The notes beneath the pieces are model-generated. The model was given only the letters and a program-made list of their open reading frames with translations. It did not search any database and was not told the DNA's origin. This document shows positions 25,181-36,603 of a DNA stretch of 64,000 nucleotides, piece by piece. The DNA lies in assembly GCA_958510875.1 (NCBI GenBank), contig OY294071.1, forward strand, positions 37,354,581 through 37,418,580, written 5' to 3'. This DNA comes from Endomychus coccineus (Eukaryota; Arthropoda; Insecta; Coleoptera; Endomychidae). The translations under genes and the position numbers were made by a program. Every line of letters begins with the position of its first letter. The first letter of the stretch is position 1.

Positions 25181-27344
25181 CAGGTGTTTGCAAAAATACA
25201 AAAATTGAAATTCTCATCATTACATTTATGACCCATTCTTGAGAATTATGTCGCCATCCTACTCTTACAGTATATCTTTATCAACGGACCATTAAACCGA
25301 TCTATCGACTCATCCATTAACTAGTCAATCCATTAGCTATTATATCCGTTATGACGGTTTGAGAGTGCCATCTCGGTAGCGATATACACAAGTTTTACAA
25401 TAAAGCGAGGAAAGTCAAAGTGGTGGGATCATCAATCAATCGAGATAATTTTATTTCAGAATTGAATAATATCGTTTGAATTTTGGGACGTAAGTCATCA
25501 CGCGAAGAGACCAGATTTACTAAGTGGAAGGGAGAAGTAATGTAATGATAACATGCAAGTCACGTTACTGGAGCGTCGTCTTCCTATTGTAGCAATTTAC
25601 TAATGATATTTGAGGAATTTGCGACATCTATAAAGCAAGTTTAGATGAATTAAAATTGATATTGGACTAACCATTTTAGATGGAGCTGAAGGTTCAGAAA
25701 GTTCAGGTCGGAAAAACCGAAGAATTTAAACTAAGACATTATTAAAATGTTCGTTTATTTTTCTAAATAATGTGATTTTATCAATATGGACACTAGATAG
25801 TTTAGCACATGCTGCTCAAAAATACGAACTATTAAGCTAATTGCTTTAGTAAAACATTTCTACTCATTGCAAGAACGGCTGGTGACATTTATCCTCTGGT
25901 ATTTACTCACTTAATACCTCACTTCATATATAAGATAAAAATGTCACATTGATTCCTGTACCTTTAGTATTGTTGGGAAGTATTGGGAAGTCCAATGTTG
26001 TGGGTGGTCGCGACATAGATCATGTATCATGCTCTGTATCTGTTTGTAAAACGTATGATTTTCACAAAGCTGCAGTGAATTTAAGTGTAAACCGATACAG
26101 GGGCATGGTCCACGGATCTATTTAGATGTCCGGTTGAGACTATGTTCGTTCCGGACTTGTATCCGATAGTGCCGTTGAATTATTGATGTCCAGTTGGTTT
26201 AAGACAATTTGATAAATTGCACCAATTGGGAACAGGAGCCAGTAAATAAACCTGGTTCCGTCACGAACAGAAAGAGAAATCGCTATCTAGGGACTAGACT
26301 ATATTCTTAAAATTACATTTAAAATTGTTATAGAAACCCCCGAGGGGTAGTTTGAGCTGAATCGCGTTGTTTGTTTTATGGATTATGCGGTAAATTTCGT
26401 CCATCAAAGCACAACTCTGACACATTAGAAATACCTCGAGCTTTATGAAAATACCAAAATATTGACACAGCATATTATAAACGATCCCTACATTGGAGCT
26501 ACTCGATCGCAATAACAGTCCATAAATTAACTCATTAGACGACATCTCCGAATTTTGTCTCCTGCTTCGCATAATGCTGTTTGGACAAAGGGGTTGAGAT
26601 AGCTTTCATCCTTCATTTACATAATACTGGCAAGCACTTACTGACTGCTCTGCTATTATAAATACAAACACGTTCTGATGCACTATTGTCCTTTATCGAT
26701 TCTACTAACTAATCACACGCTTTGCCATTATCTAAACACTATTTGTAAACTGACGCATTATTCATGTCGTATCTTCTTTCATCAATAAAAATCAAATCTC
26801 CTAAAATAACATCAAATATGGTGTCTAGAATTCGTGTTGAAAACAACATTTACGTTCTTTTGTGGGTTGATACAGATGTTTTAACACAAACAACTACTGA
26901 ATTTCTTTTAGACCCGCTATTGATCTAACGGAATTTATTGCTCTCTTCTACATAGTACATTTGTGTACTCAACATTTAATAAAACCACATCTCTAAATAA
27001 TAATTAACATGACACCCTATGTACATTTGCTCATACAAATCGCTTTTTTTATCACTTCGTGGGATAAACAGTTTTTGAAGTTTTTAAATAGGTTTATGTA
27101 ACTAGAAAACTACAATAAAAAAGATTGTTATGATAAAAGATATGGAATAACCGATCGAATTATTCAATAGAATCTAGAAAATTACATCTTCCTCTTGTTT
27201 CACCAACCAAGTGAAATTCCGCTTAGGATTATCGGCCAGTTTTGGCCATTCGTCCTTTAAGTTCCGTTTGAGGAGTAACGATGGAACTATCTGATATTTA
27301 AGTAATAATTGCACCTCTTTTATATAAGTTAGATTTTATTTGAT
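25181..27344. other. AT-rich DNA, nothing recognised
   Basis: Several short frames on both strands lack motifs and splice sites. Confidence 0.5.
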
Positions 27345-27403
27345 AATTTGTATACGGTAATGGTAGCGGCGTAATATGCCGCTACCATTATCGTATACAA
27401 ATT
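27345..27403. repeat. Near-perfect 59-bp hairpin
   Basis: Arms 27345-27370 and 27378-27403 are inverse copies of 26 bases with a 7-base GTAATAT loop. The single difference (G opposite T) would still pair as G-U in plus-strand RNA. The inner GGTAGCGGC/GCCGCTACC part is GC-rich in AT-rich surroundings. It could be a precursor-like small RNA hairpin, a tiny foldback MITE or a replication-slippage palindrome. No target duplication is evident. Confidence 0.85.
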
Positions 27404-28959
27404 ACTTCAAACTAATATTAGTTCCCAATTTTGGATTGATTTCAATTCTCAGTAACTTATGACTTGACCCGGACTCAACAATTTTAATAATTTTCTTTGT
27501 AGTATACTCAGAAAATTCTAAAATCTCAGTTGATAAGTATATTCGACTGCCTCAATATAATTAGGTACCGACAAGTTGTGACATATCGATCATGAAAACA
27601 AAAGTTTTTACTTTAGGCTGGAAATATTTCATACGCGATGAAATGTTCCGATGGCAGTAAAACATCTGAATTGGAGTTTCGTCAATACGGAATGAAGACA
27701 ATTTAATCCAGGATGCAATAAGATGAGCTTCAGTATCAGAGCTTTTACGCTCATATATTGATATTGCACGTGGATACTGAGGGCGGGTTGGTGTTTATGG
27801 TGGTTGTTAGCAGTAAAGTGTAACACTAGAGGGCTTCATTTCACCCATCAAATGTCGTAGGAAACGACCAACATGACGGCACAGCTTAACAGTTTAGGTA
27901 CGTTTCTATGCGATTTGCAACGATAACGAATATGCGGGCATATTTCACCAGATAACAGTTGGATAAAACTTGTAAGTCTTCTGAATTTATATGGAAATTA
28001 GAATTCTGCTCCAAACACCCAAATCACACAAAAAACTAATACACCAAATCAGTCCTTCACGTACATATTCTTTTTGAACATAGTTGGATGATTTATTGTT
28101 AAAATCTAGTAGTTACTCATCTAAATATCTGCAATCAATAACTCCAAATTCTTTCATTTTTGACGGAATGTTAGGAATAATACGACTTATTGGTTCGCGT
28201 ATTCGATCCGATTAGCGATATGAATTCAAATTGTTTCTGGGATTTCTATAATAGAAGTTTAGAGGGTAGAAGAGAAAATAGTGATTTATTCGTGAGAGTT
28301 GCATGTGTTAGGTTGTATCGTAAAATATATTTACTGTCCAGTTGTCAACTGGAAGTGATCGGAATATAGAAAGGAAAGCAGGGTGGCATACATCTAGATA
28401 ATGGAAACAATTGAATTTTAGAACTAGATGCAAACGCGTTCCATTACTGTCGAGGGATTAGTGTTTGCAGAGAACAAAACAGGTGTAGTAATGTGTTAGC
28501 GTTCAAACAGACACATCTATGAAGGGCACCTGTAGAATATTAATGGTGACCTGAAAGGACTGGGTGTGACCGCGGTTAACTGTAACACAATAGCTTGCGA
28601 AACTGATTTAGTATTGCGGCACTGTGGGTTCGTCTTCCTTCGTCAATCAATCCAACTAAGTGCAAAATGCAAAACCAGATAAATCAATTTCTATTCTAAC
28701 TTGCTATCAGTTAATTGTGAAACACAAAGGTACAGTCGTCAAAATCGGATACTTCTTATAAGATATCAAAATTGAGGAACTTTCATCTGTAGGTACTTCG
28801 CTACCTTCCAACCTGTCCACAAAAAAATAAAGCTTTTTTGTGTATTGTATAGCCTGTCGAGATATTTGAAAACATCAAAATGGAGATTGCTTAATCCTTG
28901 AATTTCTTTCCATTTATCATGTTGAATATTACCTGAATAACACAACAATCAGCTCTATA
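27404..28959. other. AT-rich DNA, nothing recognised
   Basis: No gene or clear repeat. Confidence 0.5.
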
Positions 28960-28964
28960 CAGGA

Positions 28965-29130
28965 TGTCCCAAAATAACGTTAGCATACACCGGGAGCTGA
29001 TTCTACAGTAGAAAATATGAAGAAATAATCATATTAATATGTGTCCAAAGGACACCAAAGCTCTTCGAAGTTACGGCCCTAAGTGCATTTCGGAAAGATG
29101 GATTGAACGAAGATGACGTGTGGCCTTGTT
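28965..29130 (+). repeat. Possible dispersed-repeat end (TACAGGATGTCCCAAAAT type)
   Basis: TACAGGATGTCCCAAAATAA followed by GTTAGCATACACCGGGAGCTGA and, further on, TATTAATATGTGTCCAAAGG has the wording of the common insect repeats that start CAGGGTGTCCCAAAA. No opposite end was found, so the class is open. Confidence 0.35.
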
Positions 29131-32100
29131 CTTCTCAAATTGTAAATCCCTTCGACGTCTTTGGCTATTTGAAATAGTTGGTGTTTGAAGTATCTTTCCA
29201 GAATGTTGAGAACTAGGACAAGCATGCATTGAATGCTTTCGATTTAATAAGGGATAAGTCTGATATTTTCGTTAGAGTAAGAAATAATAAGAAGAAACGT
29301 ACAAGACGCTGCATCGGAATGAATGGTGCACATTTTCGACACTTATTGTAATGAAATTGATTTTGAGTGTTTGTTTTCATGAAAGGAAACAGTTTAGCTC
29401 GATTATTGGAATTTCGTATTTTTTATGAGTATTTAATATTAAGATTCGAAAAGATTATCTGTTTAACGAGTGAGTTAAACGAAGTAAATTTCACTCCCAG
29501 TTCGTCATACTAGTTATTTCTGAAACCGTGTTCAAAAATAAAATTATATTTTAAGTTCCAATCCATGTTATTGGACATTTTCGCCGGTGGTAAGTTTTGA
29601 TTATCGCTTAACGACACTTTCAATTTCAAGATGAAATGTATTTTGTTTGATCTTAGAAGTTCCAGCGCAATTTTTTCGAGCATTAAAATAAAACATGACA
29701 TTTTTCTCGAGAACGGCTCGTTTTACGGCATTCTAAATACTTTTTTCTATGTTAAAATATTTGGGAAATCATATTTCATTGCTAAAAAATAGCTAAATTG
29801 TGAAACAGAAATATAGCTTTTTTTTATTGAATTGCCTTCCAATTTTGCACGTCGCTGTATATTATCATGTTTTCAGTAATACGAAACTATTTATATTATC
29901 AAATTACTCCTAAGTGCCAAATTTCGTGATTATTGTATCAATAGTATCATGTATAATGAAACAAAACTACATTTAGGGACCGATCTTCGAAGCTGTTGAG
30001 CCATTAGGAAGAATTTTTTGACACACATTGATAGGCCTTCTTGATTATTCCATGAAATCTATATTGTAATTCAGTTTTGCTGTCAGGGTGTTTATTTGCC
30101 ATTTGTGACAGAAAATTCGTTTTGTACTACTACTACTACTTTTGATAATGTATCTGTAGCCGTCACAAGAAAGAGACATATCGGAAGTGGAAATAACGTA
30201 ATAAGAATTAATTTCAACAAATTTCGATTCATTCTATCAGCTGAATTAAATGCAGTCCATTTCATTATCTGTGTTCATGCATTTTACATTCTACCGGATA
30301 TAAATTTGATTACCCCGTTTATAATCCAACACCATATGTATGCTGAAATCTTTTATGCGAGTGGTGATTAAAGTAACTGATACATTAAAGCAGTGTCAGG
30401 GATTTCATATTTCGCAAATTTATTACAAAATTTGTTTCGTTCGTGATTTATATGGTTTTTAATACAGACACATATGCAATTTTAACACCAAGGGAATCTT
30501 CAACACCACGCATATAACGTCCAGCAATACTTTTGTTGAAACTATCGGTGTTGTAAATCATATTTGGTAATCGGTTTTTCATATGAGTTTTGAACGGTTA
30601 TAACCATTGATACATACGATGGAATTAGGTGCAGAATGATTTAAAACCACATAAAATAAATTGTATGTGGCATTTGTTAAAAAGTAAACAAATAAATGCT
30701 CATCAATGATCTAAGTTTAAAATACATGAATATTATTTGGAAATTCCATAATTGCTGATAATTTCAAAGAACCTCGTATTCGATAAGATGAGTGTCTAAT
30801 TTCTAGAAAAAATTAGACAAACCCCAGCAAATTATTGAATAAGAGTACCGTGGAATAGAACTACTGTGGAATCATACTGTAAGTTGAATTGAAATATAAA
30901 ACATTTATTGGATGAAGAAAATTAAGCACCCAGGGAGCCTTACTGTTGTTTCCCAAAATAATTGCACCATTGAAATCAGTAGTGACCTTTCTTTAGATTT
31001 CAATTTGTTTATATCGAAATTGATGCAATAAAGCATGTTTTTAAGCAATTTATTTTTATGTAACGTACCGCGTTTTAATAAATAATTAAAAATTGGAAAT
31101 TTTTCAATATTTGTCTGTAATCAAAACGGCTGCGATTTACCGAAACGCGCGAATCGTCACGATTCTACTATTTGAAAGTATTGCCTAAATAAGGGATTCG
31201 GTCTTCAGCGAATATGAATCTAAAAAAAGGGGATATGATAACTGCAATTCAAGAAATTTGAGCTTATGATTCTTTCACATATATTAACGCATTTCTGACA
31301 ATTAACATTTAATGTACAAGAGATGTACATTGATGCTCAATGATCTTCGCAAAAAAACAAATGTCTGGCTTGGATTCACGACTTCGCATCGACTCAATTC
31401 GATTCACTATTTCCTGCAGTTAACTTCTCTTGTAACATGAATAAAAGTATTGTGGGGACTACTTTGTGATGTATTTTTGCATAGGGGTACAAAACTACAT
31501 TTGTAACTACTTATTTTCTAATTTTGCACTATTAAATCACGTAAGTTACATTCAGATTTTGGTTTATGCCTATTGCGTAAATTGTCAAACGGTGAAGTCA
31601 CAGCTGATTTGGGTTTTTCCGTCGCGTTTTTGTTAATTTCGAATGTTCCTTTTTTTCTATAGCATTTTCTAAGACTGTGTTTGAAGATGAGAATTGTTAT
31701 ATGAAGTGGGTTGTTACAGATTTCAGAAAATAGGTCAGAACCTAATTGTGATTCCACTATTCCAACATGAAACCAAAAGTATTGGATTAAAATTGTAGTT
31801 ACCGCTAAACAATTTTGGATCCAAAGTTATTTAGCACATCTTCGGTTCCATAAAAATATATTTGTCCAGATTTCATGGTAAAAGTTACAACCAATTTTAT
31901 TCAAAATGTTATCCTTCTAATGTTTCGAACGAATAGTGATTTGAAAAATTATTATTATTGTTTCGTAATGATTGGGAATAGAATTATATTGAAATAACTG
32001 TGATATAAAACAACTGTACAAATTAAATTCCATGCTGTTACCGATGTGATATCTAACAAACGTCTTAATTTGATTAACTTCACTGTGAAGTAAATTGGAA

Positions 32101-32769
32101 TAGATAAAATCAAGTTGAAAAGCAACGCCAGAAAAATTTACATCAACATTTCAATACGTTGTCCTATTAGGAATAATGTAGCTGTTACAAATACTGAATC
32201 CATTCTCACTCCCTCTGTTATTATATAATTAGTAAATGTTGCGTGTTCCTAATTGTTTCACAAATCAGATTTTTTTTTCAAATTTATGTACCATAATTGG
32301 AGTTTTAAATGAAAGTTATGGTCTATTATTAATTAATCTCATTATATTGTATTAACAGGAGCAATTAGGAAGCATATAGAGAGTACAATTTAATTAACTG
32401 TCGTTGGTTCTGGAATTTATACTCTTATTATACTCCTGCTATACTCCTAATACTCCTTATTAACATTAAGCAACAACGGATTGTCCCAAAGAGAAAATCT
32501 AATAGTTCATGGTGTGATGATAATATTATCTTAGCGCAAATTGTTTCTTTATTATTTTAAGAGCCCGGGGCTCTTTTCCTCCAGAATGAATAGATTCAAA
32601 ATAAATGAATAATAAGAAATACTAAATTGATTTGAAAGTATCAATGATCCCATCTATATCAGAAATGTACAAAGAATTTCTAACAATTATTCAATCTTCC
32701 GGTTAATACGTTTTCATCAACAGCTTTTGAATAATCTTGGACATATTGGAAATATTGGTAAATGAACTG
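29131..32769. other. AT-rich DNA, nothing recognised
   Basis: A short (TAC)n run lies at 30126-30141. No coding or RNA gene is supported. Confidence 0.5.
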
Positions 32770-32935
32770 TGATTAATTGATCACGTGAGTTCTCTCAGTT
32801 TTGTTAGCAAAATGGTTTACAGATACTCCTGCGGGTCAAATATAAATGATTGTAGGAACAAAAAATATATTGGAAATAATTTAGAAACCGCTAATGAAAG
32901 ACGTTATATTATAATACACTATGTTATTACGTAAT
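32770..32935 (+). repeat. Diverged copy of an unknown coding-like repeat (partner at 53438-53580)
   Basis: TGCGGGTCAAATATAAATGA and the following ~90 bases match the minus strand of 53438-53530 at roughly 80 percent by eye. Both give similar peptides in the same frame (SCGSNINDCRNKKYIGNN here, SCGSNVNDCRNRKFIGND there), and the differences are partly synonymous, as for a once-coding sequence. I do not recognise the protein. It may be an element ORF or a duplicated host exon. Confidence 0.5.
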
Positions 32936-34374
32936 TTTTTAAAATAAGGAAAAAAGAACATTGGATATCCAGCTTCCTAGAGAAATACTCTCCGAAAAGG
33001 CCAGTGTTATGTGAAGTCATTAACATTTTAACATATAAAATATTCATTTATACTTCTAATTTGATAAAATTATCCTCTTGATTTTTAATAAAATTATTTT
33101 TTGAAAATAAAATTGTAAAGTAATTTACAGTTTCTTACATATCATTTGAAGGATATAATGATACAATGATTATTTGAAGTTAAGTTATAATCATCAGATA
33201 AATGTGAAGTTTATGATACGGAAACTTGCTTTGCAGAATAGTGCTTTCTGATCACCACCTGGAAGCATATATATCAGGTTTTAGCTATTTGCGATATCTT
33301 TCCAGACCATGACATAGATAATCATTATTTGCCAAGTTATAACTACAAAAATGGTCAGCAGTATTTGGATTAAATTTTAATGTCGCGCAATCCCATCTTT
33401 TTTATTGTTTATTCACCATTTTTTCAAAGGAACCCTCAAAATCAATAGTGTATTATTGTTATTGTTGTACAGTATAAGTCCACGAAAATGCCGAAAAATA
33501 TTTTAAATACGTGTTGGAATTATATATTTCCAAAACACCAGCAACAGGTTTCCAATTCTTGTATAGTTTGTTAATTTGAAAGTCAAGTCCCTATTTATCT
33601 CATCTATTTCGAACGGTGTAACATGAAATGACGAATTAGAATGAAAATCACTGAGATACACTGATTGTAATACGAATGGTCTCGTTGAAAGAACGGAAAA
33701 GGAACAAGTTGATTTATTGGTAGTGTGTGACGAGCAACAAGGATTGGGCGTTTTCAAGGGACACCACACGCCATCTTGAGTGACATTTCATTTAACTCCT
33801 GCACTGGTTGTCAGTCAGAGGTTGCTGGCGTAAAAGGAGAGGAGGCGACTCCAGTACTAGGGTTATCCATGTGTGATGCTGTTAAATTACCTCCGGAGAT
33901 TACAGTTATTGATTAGGAAACTAGTCCCTCTCAGAATGAGACTTAATGATTAATTGAATTATCCAGTATGTGGAAGGTTTAATTCATTTATTAGACTCAA
34001 TCGTTGAACTGTATATAACGTTTATAAACATTCTCCAAATTGATATTCATGGGTAGGTTTTGATAAGGTATCAATTTGTTCAAAACCTTACCACTATAAT
34101 TGCTAAGAAAAAACATAGATTAACGAAATTCAATATTCTTATTTCAAGAGTTCAAACTATGGATATCCGCATTTGATCTGATTTTCGATAATATACACTT
34201 TTCTCCGTCTTACCTGCTCTAACATTCACCTAGCATCGAATAATAAAGTTACAAATGACATATTAAGACATATGGTCAAGTTCAAATCCATCATTTCTTT
34301 AGCTATATTACCCTCGGACGAAAGTGTACCAATATTTGAAATATTAGTGACAGGACGAACATGTATAACCTAAT
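32936..34374. other. AT-rich DNA with one doubtful coding-like end
   Basis: A plus frame ending near 33775 contains YTDCNTNGLVERTEKEQVDL, which slightly resembles the NG..ER part of integrase cores but is too short to call. Nothing else was recognised. Confidence 0.35.
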
Positions 34375-35813
34375 TTATAGTTGAGGAAATAAAGCATTGA
34401 ACCTGGGAAAGTTGGCGCAGTTGGATGGATTGAGATGCGGTTTTCTGCATTCGATTCAGAAAGTGATTTAGAAACTTTGTCCGGTACTTTTGTTTTGCGG
34501 AAAAAATTTGTTGCATTTCTACAGCCAAAAAATGCTATTTTCTAAGTGCACTTTTTGAGGTGAATAAAAAAACGTACTCGAATTGGTTTCTCGGGGGTTT
34601 TTGGAGTCGCTGAACACGAATATGATATTTAAAAAATTCCCTGAGGTCCCCTTTCCCCTTGGACCTCCCCGGGGGTATACTAGCGTCCTGACGTCCTGGA
34701 TATCGACGAAATTAATGAAAAAATTATTTTTAATGTTTGTCAACTGTTCGAAAGGTGATATGAAGGTTGCTAGTGATGATAACGACATGAAAAAACTGCA
34801 ATACCTGGTGTACCCTGCGTCCGGGTAACGACGTCATCTTCTAGGAATTTGCTAATTTTTCTTCATAAAAGGTAACAAATTCTAGCTCTCGGGGGTTTCA
34901 AAAGTCGCCGATCACGACTGTGACACTCACAATATTCTGTAAATTACCTGGGGGTATTTCCGGGTCACTCGAGCCCTGTGTATCCACGTCATCTCCTAGG
35001 AATTTCTTGTTTTTTTTAAATTAAATGTAATAAATCTAGCTCTTGGGGGTTTTCAAAGTTGCCGATCACGACTGTGACCCTCACAGTTTTCATGCATAGT
35101 CGTGATCGGCAACTTTGAAAACCCCCGAGAACTAGAATTTATTAGATTTAATTTAAAAAAAAAACAAGAAATTCCTAAAAGATGACATGGATACACAGGG
35201 CTCGAGTGTCTGGAAATACCCCCAGGTAATTTGCAGAACATTGTGAGTGTCACAGTCGTGATCGGCGACCTTAAAAGCCCCCGACAGCTAGAATTTGTTA
35301 CCTTTTATGAAGAAAAATTAGCAAATTCCTAGAAGATGACGTCGTTACCCGGACGCAGGGTACACCAGGTATTGCAGAAGAGTTTTTTCATGTCGTTATC
35401 ATCACTAGCAACCTTCATATCACCTTTCGAACAGTTGACAAACATTAAAAATAATTTTTTCATTAATTTCGTCGATATCCAGGACGTCAGGACGCTAGTA
35501 TACCCCCAGGGAGGTCCAAGGGGAAAGGAGACCTCAGGGAATTTTTTAAATATCATATTCGTGTTCAGCGACCCCAAAAACCCCCGAGAAACCAATTCCA
35601 GTCCGTTTTTTTATTCACCTCAAAAAGTGCACTTAGAAAAATGCATTTTTTGGCTGTAGAAATGCAACAAATTTTTTCCGCAAAACAAAAATACCGAACA
35701 AAGTTTCTAAATCACTTTCTGAATCGAATGCAGAAAACCGCATCTCAATCCATCCAACTGCGCCAACTTTCCCAGATTTGGCCTATTTTAGTGCTTTATT
35801 TCCTCGACTATTA
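34375..35813. mobile_element. Foldback element, ~1.4 kb inverted repeat
   Basis: The left arm (34375 to about 35073) and the right arm (about 35098 to 35813) are inverse copies through almost their whole length, with a 24-base centre at 35074-35097. Within each arm a CTCGGGGGTTT..AA.GT.GCCGATCACGA block recurs three times (34580, 34881 and 35041 on the left; mirrored at 35098, 35255 and 35570). Internal sub-repeats within long arms are characteristic of foldback (FB-like) elements. Frames read across the arms are mirror artefacts. The outer edge is blurred: the right arm has about 17 extra bases near 35780, and no target duplication is clear. No transposase is present. Confidence 0.85.
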
Positions 35814-36141
35814 CGGCAAAGGGGGTTTCGGACGAAACTGCGATTGTCGATGGATATTCACTAACAGTGAACATCGAAATAACTCGCACTTATCTACTGA
35901 ATCAATTTTTTTCAATACGTTCTTAGACTACTAAGATAGGAAATTTCAGAGAATGTAGAACGATCGAGATATTATTTGTTACATCTTCGAATTTGGAAGA
36001 TCAAGTTTTACATTGCAACTGTAAATCCGGGAAACGATTTATGTGTTCCGAATAAATACAAAATACAATCAAAACCCGAAATGTAATAGGAATCGTTTTC
36101 TGATACTATCATAAAGCTAGTTTTTGTTTATATACAACGTG

Positions 36142-36603
36142 CTATATCAGCTTGTATAGCAGTTCAAATAATTCCGTTATTGGTGCATCGCTGCTAAAAA
36201 TACAGTCCAATAATTCTGTTGAAGTGCGATGCAATTCCTCTGGGAAATTTTCGGTTAAAACCAATCCGCCACATTGGAAATTGTTTGATATCGGTAAATC
36301 GCCGATCAGCATGTTTATGATGTGCTTATAATGATACAAACGGTTTATTGTATCAAACGATAGTTCCACTAGCACTTGTCTGTTCTCACGACCAACAACT
36401 CATGGTCGCTGAAGTAAAATTAAGCTTATATTGATGAAAATCCTACCAGGACAGATACCAATCGCAGTACATTCGCTACTGTAATGCCAGTCATTGTACA
36501 AATTTGTACCTTGCATACAAACATGTGTTTCATATCGCGTCCATTTGATGATCACGGAAAGATTAATATTTAATGCGATCATATTCATTTTAATGTCAGG
36601 TTT
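36142..36603 (-). CDS. Candidate last two exons of a host gene, product unknown
   Basis: Exon A (36459-36603) follows an AG acceptor in TTTGTCAG and reads KPDIKMNMIALNINLSVIIK and on to SSECTAI before a GTATCT donor at 36458. Exon B (36142-36398) begins after ATGAG and reads VVGRENRQVLVELSFDTINR, NFQCGGLVLTENFPEELHRT, ending FELLYKLI and TAG. The implied intron is 60 bases, a usual short insect length, and the reading phase (1) matches across it. All three frames contain stops in the intron, so it must be removed. Exon B has balanced amino acids and GC-richer third positions than the surroundings. Weak points are the purine-rich ATGAG acceptor and the lack of upstream exons. I do not recognise the family. 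Confidence 0.4.

Noticed and set aside
31130..31170. TTACCGAAACGCGCGAATCG resembling a hammerhead 3' half
   Set aside because: No CTGANGA upstream; only a chance GAATCGTCACGATTC palindrome nearby.
33640..33775. Integrase-like NG..ER phrase on the plus strand
   Set aside because: Only one short resemblance, no catalytic residues, no LTRs or flanking pol domains.
34519..35934. Several frames of 81-107 codons on both strands as genes
   Set aside because: They are mirror images of each other because they lie on the arms of the foldback element.
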